From positions 36,294-100,293 of the forward strand of contig JABISG010000022.1 of NCBI GenBank assembly GCA_018699955.1: 64,000 nt of DNA, read 5' to 3'. Positions within the stretch are counted from its first letter, which is position 1. The number at the start of each line of letters is the position of its first letter. Shown here in pieces: positions 50,308-59,668 of this stretch. Under the pieces are notes generated by a model. The model was not told where the DNA came from and searched no databases. It saw only the letters and a program-made list of their open reading frames with translations. The DNA comes from Planctomycetaceae bacterium. Its GTDB lineage: Bacteria; Planctomycetota; Planctomycetia; Planctomycetales; Planctomycetaceae. A program made the position numbers and the translations under genes.

Positions 50308-51594
50308 TCAATCGAGCCACTCCTTGAGCGCCGTCTGCAACTCGGACGCCGTCGCGAATCGTTGTGTTGGCTCTTTTGCAAGACACGTCTGACAAATCTG
50401 ATCGAGTTGAGATGTGACGTCCGGCCGCACGTCACGTGGACTGGGAATCGACTGCGCGGAGATCACATTCGTAAGAATGTCGCCGACGCGCTTGCCGGTA
50501 TGCGGAGGTCGACCGGTCAGCAGTGCGAACAGCACACTCCCGAGACCATACACGTCGGTGCGGTCGCTGATTGGTCCCCAGAAATCGGAGATCTGCTCGG
50601 GTGCCATGTACGGGGCGGTTCCCTCAATACCGGGGGGCAGTTCAACGTCCGGCGCCATCGACCGTGCCATGCCGAAGTCTGTGACGCGCAGGTGTCCGTC
50701 GCCGCCAATCAGCAAGTTGCCCGGTTTGAGATCGCAGTGCACGACTCCGCGATCGTGTGCGTGTTGTATTGCTTCGCATGCTTCGGCTGTCCAAACGACA
50801 GCCTGTCGAATGGTCACTTTGCGCGATTCAATCTGTGCCTGCAAATCGCCACCTTCAATGTACTCCATGACGATGAAGTAACCGCTGCCCGGCGTTCGTC
50901 CGAGGCCGTGAATACCAACGATGCCCGGGTGATTGAAGCGGGCAACGGTCCGCGCCTCGGTGACGAACCGTTCGACAACATGCGGCTGCCGGGCGAACGA
51001 TTTGCGGAGGTACTTCACAACGACCGTGCGGTCGAGACTCTTCTGATGCGCGCGGTACACCTTTCCAATTGCACCCGCGCCAATTTGCTTTTGAAGGACG
51101 TAGTCGCTGTACGGTAGTGGAGCCACCGGGTCGATGCCTTGGACTTCGGCCGTGACATGTGGAATGGTTGGTAAGGTTCCGTCGTCTGTCTCGTCTCTTA
51201 GTTCGCGGTCGATGCGATGAAATTCCGCCAGCAGGAGTTTTCGCTGCGTCGCGAAACGACTCGTATATTCTTCGTGTGTTGGCGCGTCACCCCAGCGATG
51301 CCGCGCACGGTATTCTTCAATAATGATTTCGACGGGTAAGTTTCCCGGCGTTTCAAGCATGGGAAAACGGGCAATGTAGTCTTCAACGATCAGCGGTCGT
51401 TCGGCCCGCCTCCGTTTCCAACGAATTTCGAGATCGATGCAGATGATTTCGGTCAGCAGCGAGTCGCTTGGCAATGGATTCCCGCTGCCGGAATCGACGC
51501 CCGAGAAGAACTTGGTAATATCCGGATTGTCGCCCCGCTGCCATGCCTCTTCGAAACGGCGAATGCACTCATCGAATTCGTGTGTTTCATTCAT
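50308..51594 (-). CDS. Serine/threonine kinase paired with an ECF sigma factor
   Basis: A 428-residue kinase. Its first 150 residues are a helical, non-kinase region (ADGN-type CIRRFEEAWQRGDNPDITKF, typical of the planctomycete kinase N-terminus). The catalytic domain has GAGAIGKVY (172-180), VVVKYL with Lys194, HCDLKPGN (286-293; Cys replaces the usual Arg), DFG (306-308) and APE (331-333). The HCD sequence lacks the Arg that senses activation-loop phosphorylation, so the kinase may be constitutively active. It starts inside the sigma-factor gene by an 8-base overlap. Sigma factor-kinase pairs of this kind are known in planctomycetes and suggest the kinase phosphorylates or controls the sigma factor. 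Confidence 0.9.
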   Translation of the reverse strand: MNETHEFDECIRRFEEAWQRGDNPDITKFFSGVDSGSGNPLPSDSLLTEIICIDLEIRWKRRRAERPLIVEDYIARFPMLETPGNLPVEIIIEEYRARHRWGDAPTHEEYTSRFATQRKLLLAEFHRIDRELRDETDDGTLPTIPHVTAEVQGIDPVAPLPYSDYVLQKQIGAGAIGKVYRAHQKSLDRTVVVKYLRKSFARQPHVVERFVTEARTVARFNHPGIVGIHGLGRTPGSGYFIVMEYIEGGDLQAQIESRKVTIRQAVVWTAEACEAIQHAHDRGVVHCDLKPGNLLIGGDGHLRVTDFGMARSMAPDVELPPGIEGTAPYMAPEQISDFWGPISDRTDVYGLGSVLFALLTGRPPHTGKRVGDILTNVISAQSIPSPRDVRPDVTSQLDQICQTCLAKEPTQRFATASELQTALKEWLD

Positions 51595-52171
51595 TGCCAG
51601 CCCTCAGCCGTCGCGAAAACTGGTCGCGCAGCGTGGCGAGAATTCGGCGGACCGACCGTTCCGAACGGCCGGTGTCTGCGGCAATTTCCGCGAGCTGTTC
51701 GCCCTGCAGCCGCAATTCGAGAACACGGCGTCCAAAGTGATCGAGACGCGTCATGACGGCTTCCATTTCATCGGCCAATGCGACCGCCTCTGCGGGAGTC
51801 GGTTCCTGCGAAACTGTGAGTCCAGCCAAATCGAATGTGGAGGCGAGTGTCTCCTCAGCATCGACCGACCGTTTTTGGGCCGAGTGACGCTTTGCGCCAC
51901 GGTAGAGTTTTCGCATCGCGATTGCGACCAGCAATCGCCACAGGTCGCCACCGCGTTTCAGAGAGAATTGGCCCCGTTGCGCACCGACGAAGAAACTGCG
52001 AAAGGCAGACTGGATCACGTCTTCCGGATCGATGCGGCCCGCCATGCGGGATGAGAGACGGCTACGCGCCAGCAAGGTGAGGCGATGGACGTATCGCTCG
52101 AACACCTCGGTCGCCGCCCCGTCATCACCGGCGCGGAGACGTGCCAATAGTTCGGCAGACGGTTCGTCCAT
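51587..52171 (-). CDS. ECF-type RNA polymerase sigma factor
   Basis: A 194-residue group-IV sigma factor with a region 2 (residues about 15-90: VHRLTLLARSRLSSRMAGRI and SRLSSRMAGRIDPEDVIQSA) and a region 4 helix-turn-helix (LDHFGRRVLELRLQGEQLAE, then ETAADTGRSERSVRRILATL-like IAADTGRSERSVRRILATLR). It directs RNA polymerase to a set of promoters that cannot be read here. The overlap with the downstream kinase gene supports joint regulation. No anti-sigma gene lies beside it. ATG at 52171 starts MDEPSAELL, close to the usual family start. Confidence 0.9.
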   Translation of the reverse strand: MDEPSAELLARLRAGDDGAATEVFERYVHRLTLLARSRLSSRMAGRIDPEDVIQSAFRSFFVGAQRGQFSLKRGGDLWRLLVAIAMRKLYRGAKRHSAQKRSVDAEETLASTFDLAGLTVSQEPTPAEAVALADEMEAVMTRLDHFGRRVLELRLQGEQLAEIAADTGRSERSVRRILATLRDQFSRRLRAGNE

Positions 52172-52394
52172 TCTCCCTCCAAAGCACTCAAATCATGGGA
52201 CACCTTCAGTGTAGGCAATGGGATGCGAAGCGAAAATCTCCAGAAGCCAGCGGGAATATCAGGAATTCGCAGTTTTTCTCCGAATTTCGGGCCGCTGGCT
52301 CAATCCAAAGTGCATATGCAGTTGGAAGACCGGTGTTATGAGAGAGAACTGACGGTCTAAATGCCGCAATGACTGGATTTGGGAGGAAACCGAA

Positions 52395-52682
52395 ATGGCC
52401 TTCGTCGTCACCGAACCATGCTTTGGCTGCAAATACACCGACTGCGTCGTCGTCTGCCCCTGTGACTGCTTTCACGAGGGCGAACAGATGCTGTATATCG
52501 ACCCAGAGCAATGCATCGACTGCGATGCTTGCCGCCCGGAATGCCCGGTCGAGGCGATATTCCAGGAAAACGATGTTCCCGAGCCATGGCAGGAGTACAT
52601 ACAGTTGAATGCAGAATTGTCGGCCAGCTGTCCGCAGATCACCGAACGCCAAGACGCATTGCCGCTATGCGGGCAGGGGTAA
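52395..52682 (+). CDS. Seven-iron ferredoxin
   Basis: A 95-residue electron carrier with one 3Fe-4S and one 4Fe-4S cluster. Cys at 9, 17, 21 and 40, 43, 46, 50 match the FdxA pattern ([19 protein letters not shown], then [17 protein letters not shown]); Cys12, Cys23 and Cys25 are extra. Acts in the cytoplasm as electron donor; its partner is unknown. The ATG at 52395 has AGGA about 10 bases upstream. It stands alone on the plus strand between the sigma gene and citrate synthase. Confidence 0.92.
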   Translation: MAFVVTEPCFGCKYTDCVVVCPCDCFHEGEQMLYIDPEQCIDCDACRPECPVEAIFQENDVPEPWQEYIQLNAELSASCPQITERQDALPLCGQG

Positions 52683-52710
52683 CGAATCTGCTCACGCTGC
52701 CGACAGCCGC

Positions 52711-53850
52711 TTACCGTTCCGCAATTGGCTTGAACGGCAGGTCCACCGGGCCGACGTAGTTGGCGGAGGGGCGGATGATTTTGTTGTCGGCCAACTGTTC
52801 GAGGACGTGGGCGCACCAGCCGACGATGCGGCTGGCGGCGAAGATGCAGGTGAAGAGTTCGCCGGGAACGCCCATGTAGTGTTGCAGGCTGGCCGAATAG
52901 AAATCGACGTTGCAGTTCTTGCCGATCAACGCGACCACTTGTTTTTCGATTTCAACCGACATGTCGTACCAACTGGAATCGCCCTGTTCTGCTCCAAGCT
53001 TTCCGGAGAATTCTTTGAGGTGTTTGGCGCGGGGATCGGGGGCCTGGTAGACGGCATGGCCGAATCCCATGAACTTCCCCTTCTGTTCGCGGACCGAGTT
53101 GACCCAGTCGGTCACGCCGTCGACCGATCCGATGGCCTGCAGCGATTTCAACACTTCGGTATTGGCACCGCCGTGCAGTTTGCCCTTGAGTGCGCCGATG
53201 GCACCGGTGATTGCAGAATAAAGGTCGGTGAGCGTTGCGCAGATCACGCGGGCGGAAAACGTGCTGGCGTTGAATCCATGCTCGGCATGCAGGATCAACA
53301 CAAGATCCATCGCGCGGGCTTCGTCCGCGCTCGGTTCTTTTCCGTTGAGCATATACATGAAGTTGGCGGCGAAACTGAGTTTCGGATTCGGTTCGACCGG
53401 CTCGTTTCCGCCTCGCAGCCGATGAATGGCGGCAGTAATCGTCGCCACTTGGGCGGTGAGTTGAATCGAGGTTTCGAAAAGCCCTTCCGGTGTTCCGTCG
53501 TCGGCCGACGGATCGTAAACGCCAGCGACCGAGACGGCCGATCGCAGCGCGGTCATCGGCAGCACGTCGCTCGGCAGCGATCGCAAAAAACTGATCACTC
53601 CCGCCGGTAACGTTTGATGTTTGGTGAGCGAGGCCTTGAATGCGGCCAAGTCGCTCGCGTTGGGCAAATCGCCGCGGAAGAGCAGAAACGCTACCTCTTC
53701 AAAGCAGCAGTTGTCGGCCAGGTCGTCGATGTTGTAACCCCGATACGACAGCCGACCTTCGGTGCCGTTCACCAGACAGATGGAACTGTCGGCGGCGAGG
53801 ACGCCTTTCAGGCCTTTGGTAACCGCTGCATTTTCCGTGGGTGCGTTCAT
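52711..53850 (-). CDS. gltA: Citrate synthase
   Basis: Condenses acetyl-CoA with oxaloacetate to citrate, the entry to the citric acid cycle. Active-site blocks are present: [19 protein letters not shown] (substrate His), [35 protein letters not shown] (catalytic His) and [19 protein letters not shown] near the C-terminus. The length (379 residues) places it in the smaller bacterial type. ATG at 53850 starts [10 protein letters not shown]. Convergent with the ferredoxin gene. The long gap upstream to the primary sigma gene contains no other gene. Confidence 0.95.
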   Translation of the reverse strand: MNAPTENAAVTKGLKGVLAADSSICLVNGTEGRLSYRGYNIDDLADNCCFEEVAFLLFRGDLPNASDLAAFKASLTKHQTLPAGVISFLRSLPSDVLPMTALRSAVSVAGVYDPSADDGTPEGLFETSIQLTAQVATITAAIHRLRGGNEPVEPNPKLSFAANFMYMLNGKEPSADEARAMDLVLILHAEHGFNASTFSARVICATLTDLYSAITGAIGALKGKLHGGANTEVLKSLQAIGSVDGVTDWVNSVREQKGKFMGFGHAVYQAPDPRAKHLKEFSGKLGAEQGDSSWYDMSVEIEKQVVALIGKNCNVDFYSASLQHYMGVPGELFTCIFAASRIVGWCAHVLEQLADNKIIRPSANYVGPVDLPFKPIAER

Positions 53851-55028
53851 GGTGTTGCTTGCTTTCGTTATGCGTCTATCGTCGTCGATGTCTGTCTGGG
53901 GTCAGAAGTCAAAGGAGTTTGAAACTCGGCTGACCGCTGACGCCTGCATTGCAGTTTTTTCGCCTGATTTGGGCGCGAATCGTTTTCGTGAACCGGACAT
54001 CCGGCAACAGGTGCCGAGAAGAGGAACAACTGGCGTCCCAATTTCCGTATTCCGACCGGCAGATGAGCCAGCGAGCAGGCCTCAGAGAGAAGCCGGCCGG
54101 TCGAGAGCCGATTGGTGGGAAATGGATCGATGCGAGCGAACAGCTCCGGTTCATCGCGATTCGACATTCCCTCACCTCAGTATATCACTGAGAGATTTTG
54201 GTTCAATGAAGCGCATCGTCCTCGGCAATTCCATAGGGGCTTCAACCCAGTTGGCGGTGGAATTGCAGAGTTGCCACCGGCATCGGATTTTGTACAGTCG
54301 TCGTAAATCTTTTTTCAACAACGTGTTATGTGTTAATTCTGGTTGGGTGGTTGACCAATGGGATGTGCGGGGCGAATAATGACAGTCGATTCCAGCCCAT
54401 GGAGCAATTGAACCACATCGTTTCGAGGTTCTGCGTGGCGACTGTAAGCAGAAGGAAATTTTCCGAAAAAAATTTTCGTAACGAGCCTAAAAGTGGTGCG
54501 CGTAGCCGGGGTGTTTGTGTTAGCATGGCTGCCAAGTCGTGTGGATCAAATTGGTCCGACGCGGCAATCATGCAACATTGGTTCTTGCTGTAAGTAGGGA
54601 TGCTGTCACAGAGAACCCACTCGGCCACGAGGCCGGATTTCCCGCGTAGTGCGTCCGAAAGCGGGCTGTACGTTGCGCCTGTGTGATGTGTTCCGGATTG
54701 AACGCGATGCGCACGAATCCAGTTACTGCAATCGTTCGGGCGTGTGTCGCCCTGATACGAACAGCGTGGATGGATCGTACACACGGGTACCACTTGGAAG
54801 TGTTTGTGATTGACAACAATTGAAGGTTTGAGTTGCAGGCAACGCCGAGTGATTGCGTCGTCTGCTTTACCGCGGTTCGTTTTTTCATTCAGAGTTCTGA
54901 CACCAAGAAGATGTTACGCGTTTCCACGAGGCAGTCGCAGAAACAGCCTGACCGGCGGCAATTTGTCGGGCTCGATTTCGTGCAGGGACGTGCGATCGAT
55001 ACGGTTTCAACAGGCAAGGGAGTCATCC
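53851..55028. other. Long gene-free stretch upstream of the primary sigma gene
   Basis: About 1.2 kb without a supported gene. It contains an A-rich run (AAATTTTCCGAAAAAAATTTTC, 54458-54479), followed at 54518-54526 by TGTTAGCAT, which resembles an extended -10. TTGACA at 54810-54815 lacks a good -10. No structured RNA (RNase P, 6S, SRP, tmRNA) was recognised. A long 5' leader for the sigma gene is possible. Confidence 0.45.
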
Positions 55029-56732
<1,704 letters not shown>

Positions 56733-56830
56733 ACGGAAACAGGACACAGTTTTTGTGTACTGCGTGACGTTCGATTCACCGGGGATCATCGCAATCGTTC
56801 AGAGAAGTCAGCGTTCTTACGGAGTGTGGC

Positions 56831-57637
56831 ATGGGTTTGTTCGACGGAAAAAAGGGACTGGTTTTTGGCATCGCCAACGATCGGTCCATTGCTGCGGCTA
56901 TTGCGAAGGAACTGCACGCCGAAGGGGCTGAGATGGGTTTCACGCATCTGCCCGATGCCGATCCCAGCCGGCCAAAATCGGAAAAGCGATTGCGGAAAGT
57001 GGTCGGCGATTGGAATCCGAAGCTCGTCATGCCCTGCGATGTGCAGGACGAGTCCAGCCTAGACGCGGTATTCTCCGCAGCTGCGGAGACCTTTGGCAGC
57101 ATCGATTTTCTGGTCCATTCCATCGCCTACGCGCCACTGGATGATTTGCAGAAGCCGGTATACGGCGTGAGCCGAGCGGGCTTCAACATGTCGATGGAAA
57201 TCAGCGTATTCAGCCTGATTGATCTTGTGAACCGCGCGAAGCCGCTGATGTCTGACGGCGGTTCGATTTTGACGATGACCTACCTCGGCGGCGAGACGGT
57301 CATCCCCGGCTACAATTTGATGGGCCTTTGCAAGTCGGCTCTCGAATCGTCGGTGAAATACCTCGCGCATGAATTGGGGCAGTCCCGCATTCGAGTCAAC
57401 GCCGTCAGTGCCGGGCCGCTGAGAACTTTGGCTGCCAGCGCGGTGGGCGATTTTCAGAAGATGACCAAGTTGTACGAAGCGTTTTCGCCCATGCGGCGCA
57501 ACGTCGAATTTGACGAAGTCGGCAAGACGGGCATGTTCTTGCTAAGCGACCTGTCCAGCGGAATCACCGGGGAGAACGTGCATGTCGATTGTGGTTATCA
57601 CGTCATGGGTGGCCCGCCGCTCGATGCCGAAGAATAA
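56831..57637 (+). CDS. fabI: Enoyl-acyl carrier protein reductase
   Basis: NADH-dependent SDR enzyme that completes each fatty-acid elongation cycle. The nucleotide-binding [16 protein letters not shown] is the FabI variant, and the catalytic Tyr-x9-Tyr-x6-Lys is [28 protein letters not shown] and [20 protein letters not shown] are further family blocks. Length 268 is normal. ATG at 56831 ([10 protein letters not shown]) starts 98 bases after rpoD. A REP element begins at its stop codon. Confidence 0.95.
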   Translation: MGLFDGKKGLVFGIANDRSIAAAIAKELHAEGAEMGFTHLPDADPSRPKSEKRLRKVVGDWNPKLVMPCDVQDESSLDAVFSAAAETFGSIDFLVHSIAYAPLDDLQKPVYGVSRAGFNMSMEISVFSLIDLVNRAKPLMSDGGSILTMTYLGGETVIPGYNLMGLCKSALESSVKYLAHELGQSRIRVNAVSAGPLRTLAASAVGDFQKMTKLYEAFSPMRRNVEFDEVGKTGMFLLSDLSSGITGENVHVDCGYHVMGGPPLDAEE

Positions 57638-57662
57638 GCCCACGGGATGCGTCCCGTGGGAC
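57636..57662. repeat. REP family E, copy 2
   Basis: AAGCCCACGGGATGCGTCCC begins the 27-base element, with a CCCACGGG/CCCGTGGG stem. Its first two bases are part of the fabI stop codon. It is related to 35103-35130. Confidence 0.85.
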
Positions 57663-57690
57663 ACACCCCGTTGAATCCGGATACGCACAC

Positions 57691-58083
57691 ATGCCAGCGG
57701 CAGCCACCCCGATTGGCATCGCGGTCGTTGAAGACGACGGGCAATATCTCGTCGGTGTCCGTGGTCGGAATTCTCCCCTTGCCGGACGGGCAGAATTTCC
57801 CGGCGGAAAGTGTCTTCCCGGCGAGACGCCGCGCGATTGTGCCGTGCGCGAGTGCCAGGAAGAAACCGGTCTCGCAGTTGTGCCGATCAAACGGCTTCTC
57901 GAAACGCAGTTCGAATATGAACACCGCACGGTCGATCTTCACTTTTGGATCTGTCAACCGGTCGATGCCGACAGCGTAGCTGCCGAACATCGAGGATTTC
58001 GTTGGGTTGAAGCCTCTCTGCTGGCGTCGCTGAATTTTCCGGCAGGCAACGCGCCGGTGATTTCGCTGCTGACAGTTAAATAA
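57691..58083 (+). CDS. Nudix hydrolase, MutT-like
   Basis: A 130-residue pyrophosphohydrolase. The Nudix box is complete: GGKCLPGETPRDCAVRECQE then ETGLAV, with the catalytic Glu residues in place. The small size, with ISLLTVK at the end, fits the MutT/dNTP pyrophosphatase group, which cleans oxidised nucleotides, but other substrates are possible. ATG at 57691 (MPAAATPIGIAV) is chosen over the longer frame to 57589, which overlaps fabI. It lies between fabI and scpB. Confidence 0.9.
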   Translation: MPAAATPIGIAVVEDDGQYLVGVRGRNSPLAGRAEFPGGKCLPGETPRDCAVRECQEETGLAVVPIKRLLETQFEYEHRTVDLHFWICQPVDADSVAAEHRGFRWVEASLLASLNFPAGNAPVISLLTVK

Positions 58084-58228
58084 CGCTGACAGCTAAATAA
58101 CACAGTCAAATCGAACACAAGGCGCGTCGAGCGAAACGGATCTTGTGCAAAGAAACGGTCCGCCGTAATATTACGCCCCGCGCCACACGTATTCGTTGCG
58201 ATATCCTTTGTCGAATGGAATCGGCGAC

Positions 58229-59095
58229 ATGCCTGCGGAACCGTACGAAACGGAAGAAACTCCGATTGAGAATGTCGAGGGTGCTGCGCCCGATTCCGCT
58301 GACGAGAGTCCCCCGAATCCCCCAGATGACGACATCTCGTCTGGTGCTGAAGGCGACTGGCCAAGCGACGAGATTGAGTTGGCCTACCGGCAGGCGCTGG
58401 AAGCCGTTGAAGCCGTAGAGACCGAGGTGGAACTGCAAGGTGGTTTCGGCGAAGGTTCGGATGAAGCGGATGCCTCTTCGGATCACTTTGGTGCGCCAAC
58501 CGATGCCGTTGGTGCAGCCGAATCCGTCGATGCCCAGTCCGGACCCACAGAGTCCGGTCCTGCGCATCCCGGTGTGACACCGCGGCAGATCATTGAGGCG
58601 GCGTTGTTTGTTGGCGGAACACCGCTAACCATTAAACGCATCGGCATGTTGCTGCGGAACGAATTCGACCAGGATTTTGTCGAGCAGACAATCGATGCGC
58701 TCAACTCAACGTATACGGAAGAACGGCGGCCTTACGAAATCACGTTTGGTGAGGGTGGCTACCGGATGGTGTTGCGTTCGGAATTTGAACGGCTACGCAA
58801 TCGTGCCTACGGTTTCGGACCGAAAGAAGTGAAACTGTCGCAGGACGCGCTGGAAGTGTTGGCGTTGGTTGCCTATCGGCAGCCGGTTACGGCCGCGGAA
58901 ATTGAGGCGGCTGGCAAGAGTAGCCCCGGCAGCACTCTGCGATTGCTGGTCCGTCGTCAACTGTTTGCCATCGAACGAACCGGGAAGAAACGCGGGGATG
59001 TGAAATACCGCACGACGCCGCGATTTCTGGAGTTGTTCGGACTGAGAGATCTCGACGAATTGCCTCAATCGGACGACGATCTGAACTTCAAGTAG
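58229..59095 (+). CDS. scpB: Segregation and condensation protein B
   Basis: Subunit of the SMC-ScpAB chromosome-condensation complex. A disordered acidic N-terminus (about 120 residues) precedes the two winged-helix domains of the family, marked by IIEAALFVGGTPLTIKRIGM and LSQDALEVLALVAYRQPVTA and then GSTLRLLVRRQLFAIERTGK. The family usually has 180-200 residues; the extra length is the N-terminal tail. ATG at 58229 has GGAA about 10 bases upstream. scpA and smc are not in the window. Confidence 0.92.
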   Translation: MPAEPYETEETPIENVEGAAPDSADESPPNPPDDDISSGAEGDWPSDEIELAYRQALEAVEAVETEVELQGGFGEGSDEADASSDHFGAPTDAVGAAESVDAQSGPTESGPAHPGVTPRQIIEAALFVGGTPLTIKRIGMLLRNEFDQDFVEQTIDALNSTYTEERRPYEITFGEGGYRMVLRSEFERLRNRAYGFGPKEVKLSQDALEVLALVAYRQPVTAAEIEAAGKSSPGSTLRLLVRRQLFAIERTGKKRGDVKYRTTPRFLELFGLRDLDELPQSDDDLNFK

Positions 59096-59102
59096 TCAGG
59101 TG

Positions 59103-59567
59103 CTACGACATCCACGACTGTCCCGCGTCGTCGTTTGAAGCCGATTGCGAAATGTGAGGTCGAGGTGGTGAACCGGCCGTCGCGCCGGTGTCCTGTACCG
59201 TTTCGAGTTGTTCGGCCACTTCGAGCCACGTGTCGCGATGCTGTTTCAAAACATTGAGGGCATCATCAAGCTTCGCAACGTCCTGATTCAGGTCGGCTTC
59301 GACCAGATTCCGAAATGCGAAGAGGAATAACGCCTTCAGCCGACCAACCAGTTCCGGGGCTTCCTCCTCATTCAAACCGGTGATCAATTCTCCAACGAAT
59401 CTGCGGCTGTCGCTTAGTGCTTGATGTGTCGTCTCGAAATCGTTGTCCGCCAACGCTTGCTCCGCACGAACTGCGTGCCGTATGGCTGCTTCGACAACCA
59501 TCAAGTGGAGGCGATAGGGCGACGCAGTCATCACTTGCGATTCCAGGTATTCATTTTGGCCGTGCAT
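59103..59567 (-). CDS. fliS: Flagellar export chaperone FliS
   Basis: Chaperone that binds the C-terminal helices of flagellin and keeps it unfolded for export. The N-terminal YLESQVMTASPYRLHLMVVE and the helical bundle pattern (RAEQALADNDFETTHQALSD, LFLFAFRNLVEADLNQDVAK) are typical; the C-terminal 30 residues are a disordered tail. Length 154 is slightly long. ATG at 59567 is at the usual position. It follows fliD by 101 bases in the same direction. Confidence 0.9.
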   Translation of the reverse strand: MHGQNEYLESQVMTASPYRLHLMVVEAAIRHAVRAEQALADNDFETTHQALSDSRRFVGELITGLNEEEAPELVGRLKALFLFAFRNLVEADLNQDVAKLDDALNVLKQHRDTWLEVAEQLETVQDTGATAGSPPRPHISQSASNDDAGQSWMS

Positions 59568-59668
59568 CTGTCTGCTCCTGTTGATTGCTATGCCGAGTTG
59601 TGAATTCTTACGGTGTGGAGAAATTCAGATTTTCTATGGGTCAGCTCAATGCTGTTGACTTCTGTGTG

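Noticed and set aside
53762..54379. 205-codon plus-strand frame upstream of the primary sigma gene
   Set aside because: Begins antisense to citrate synthase and has no recognisable content.
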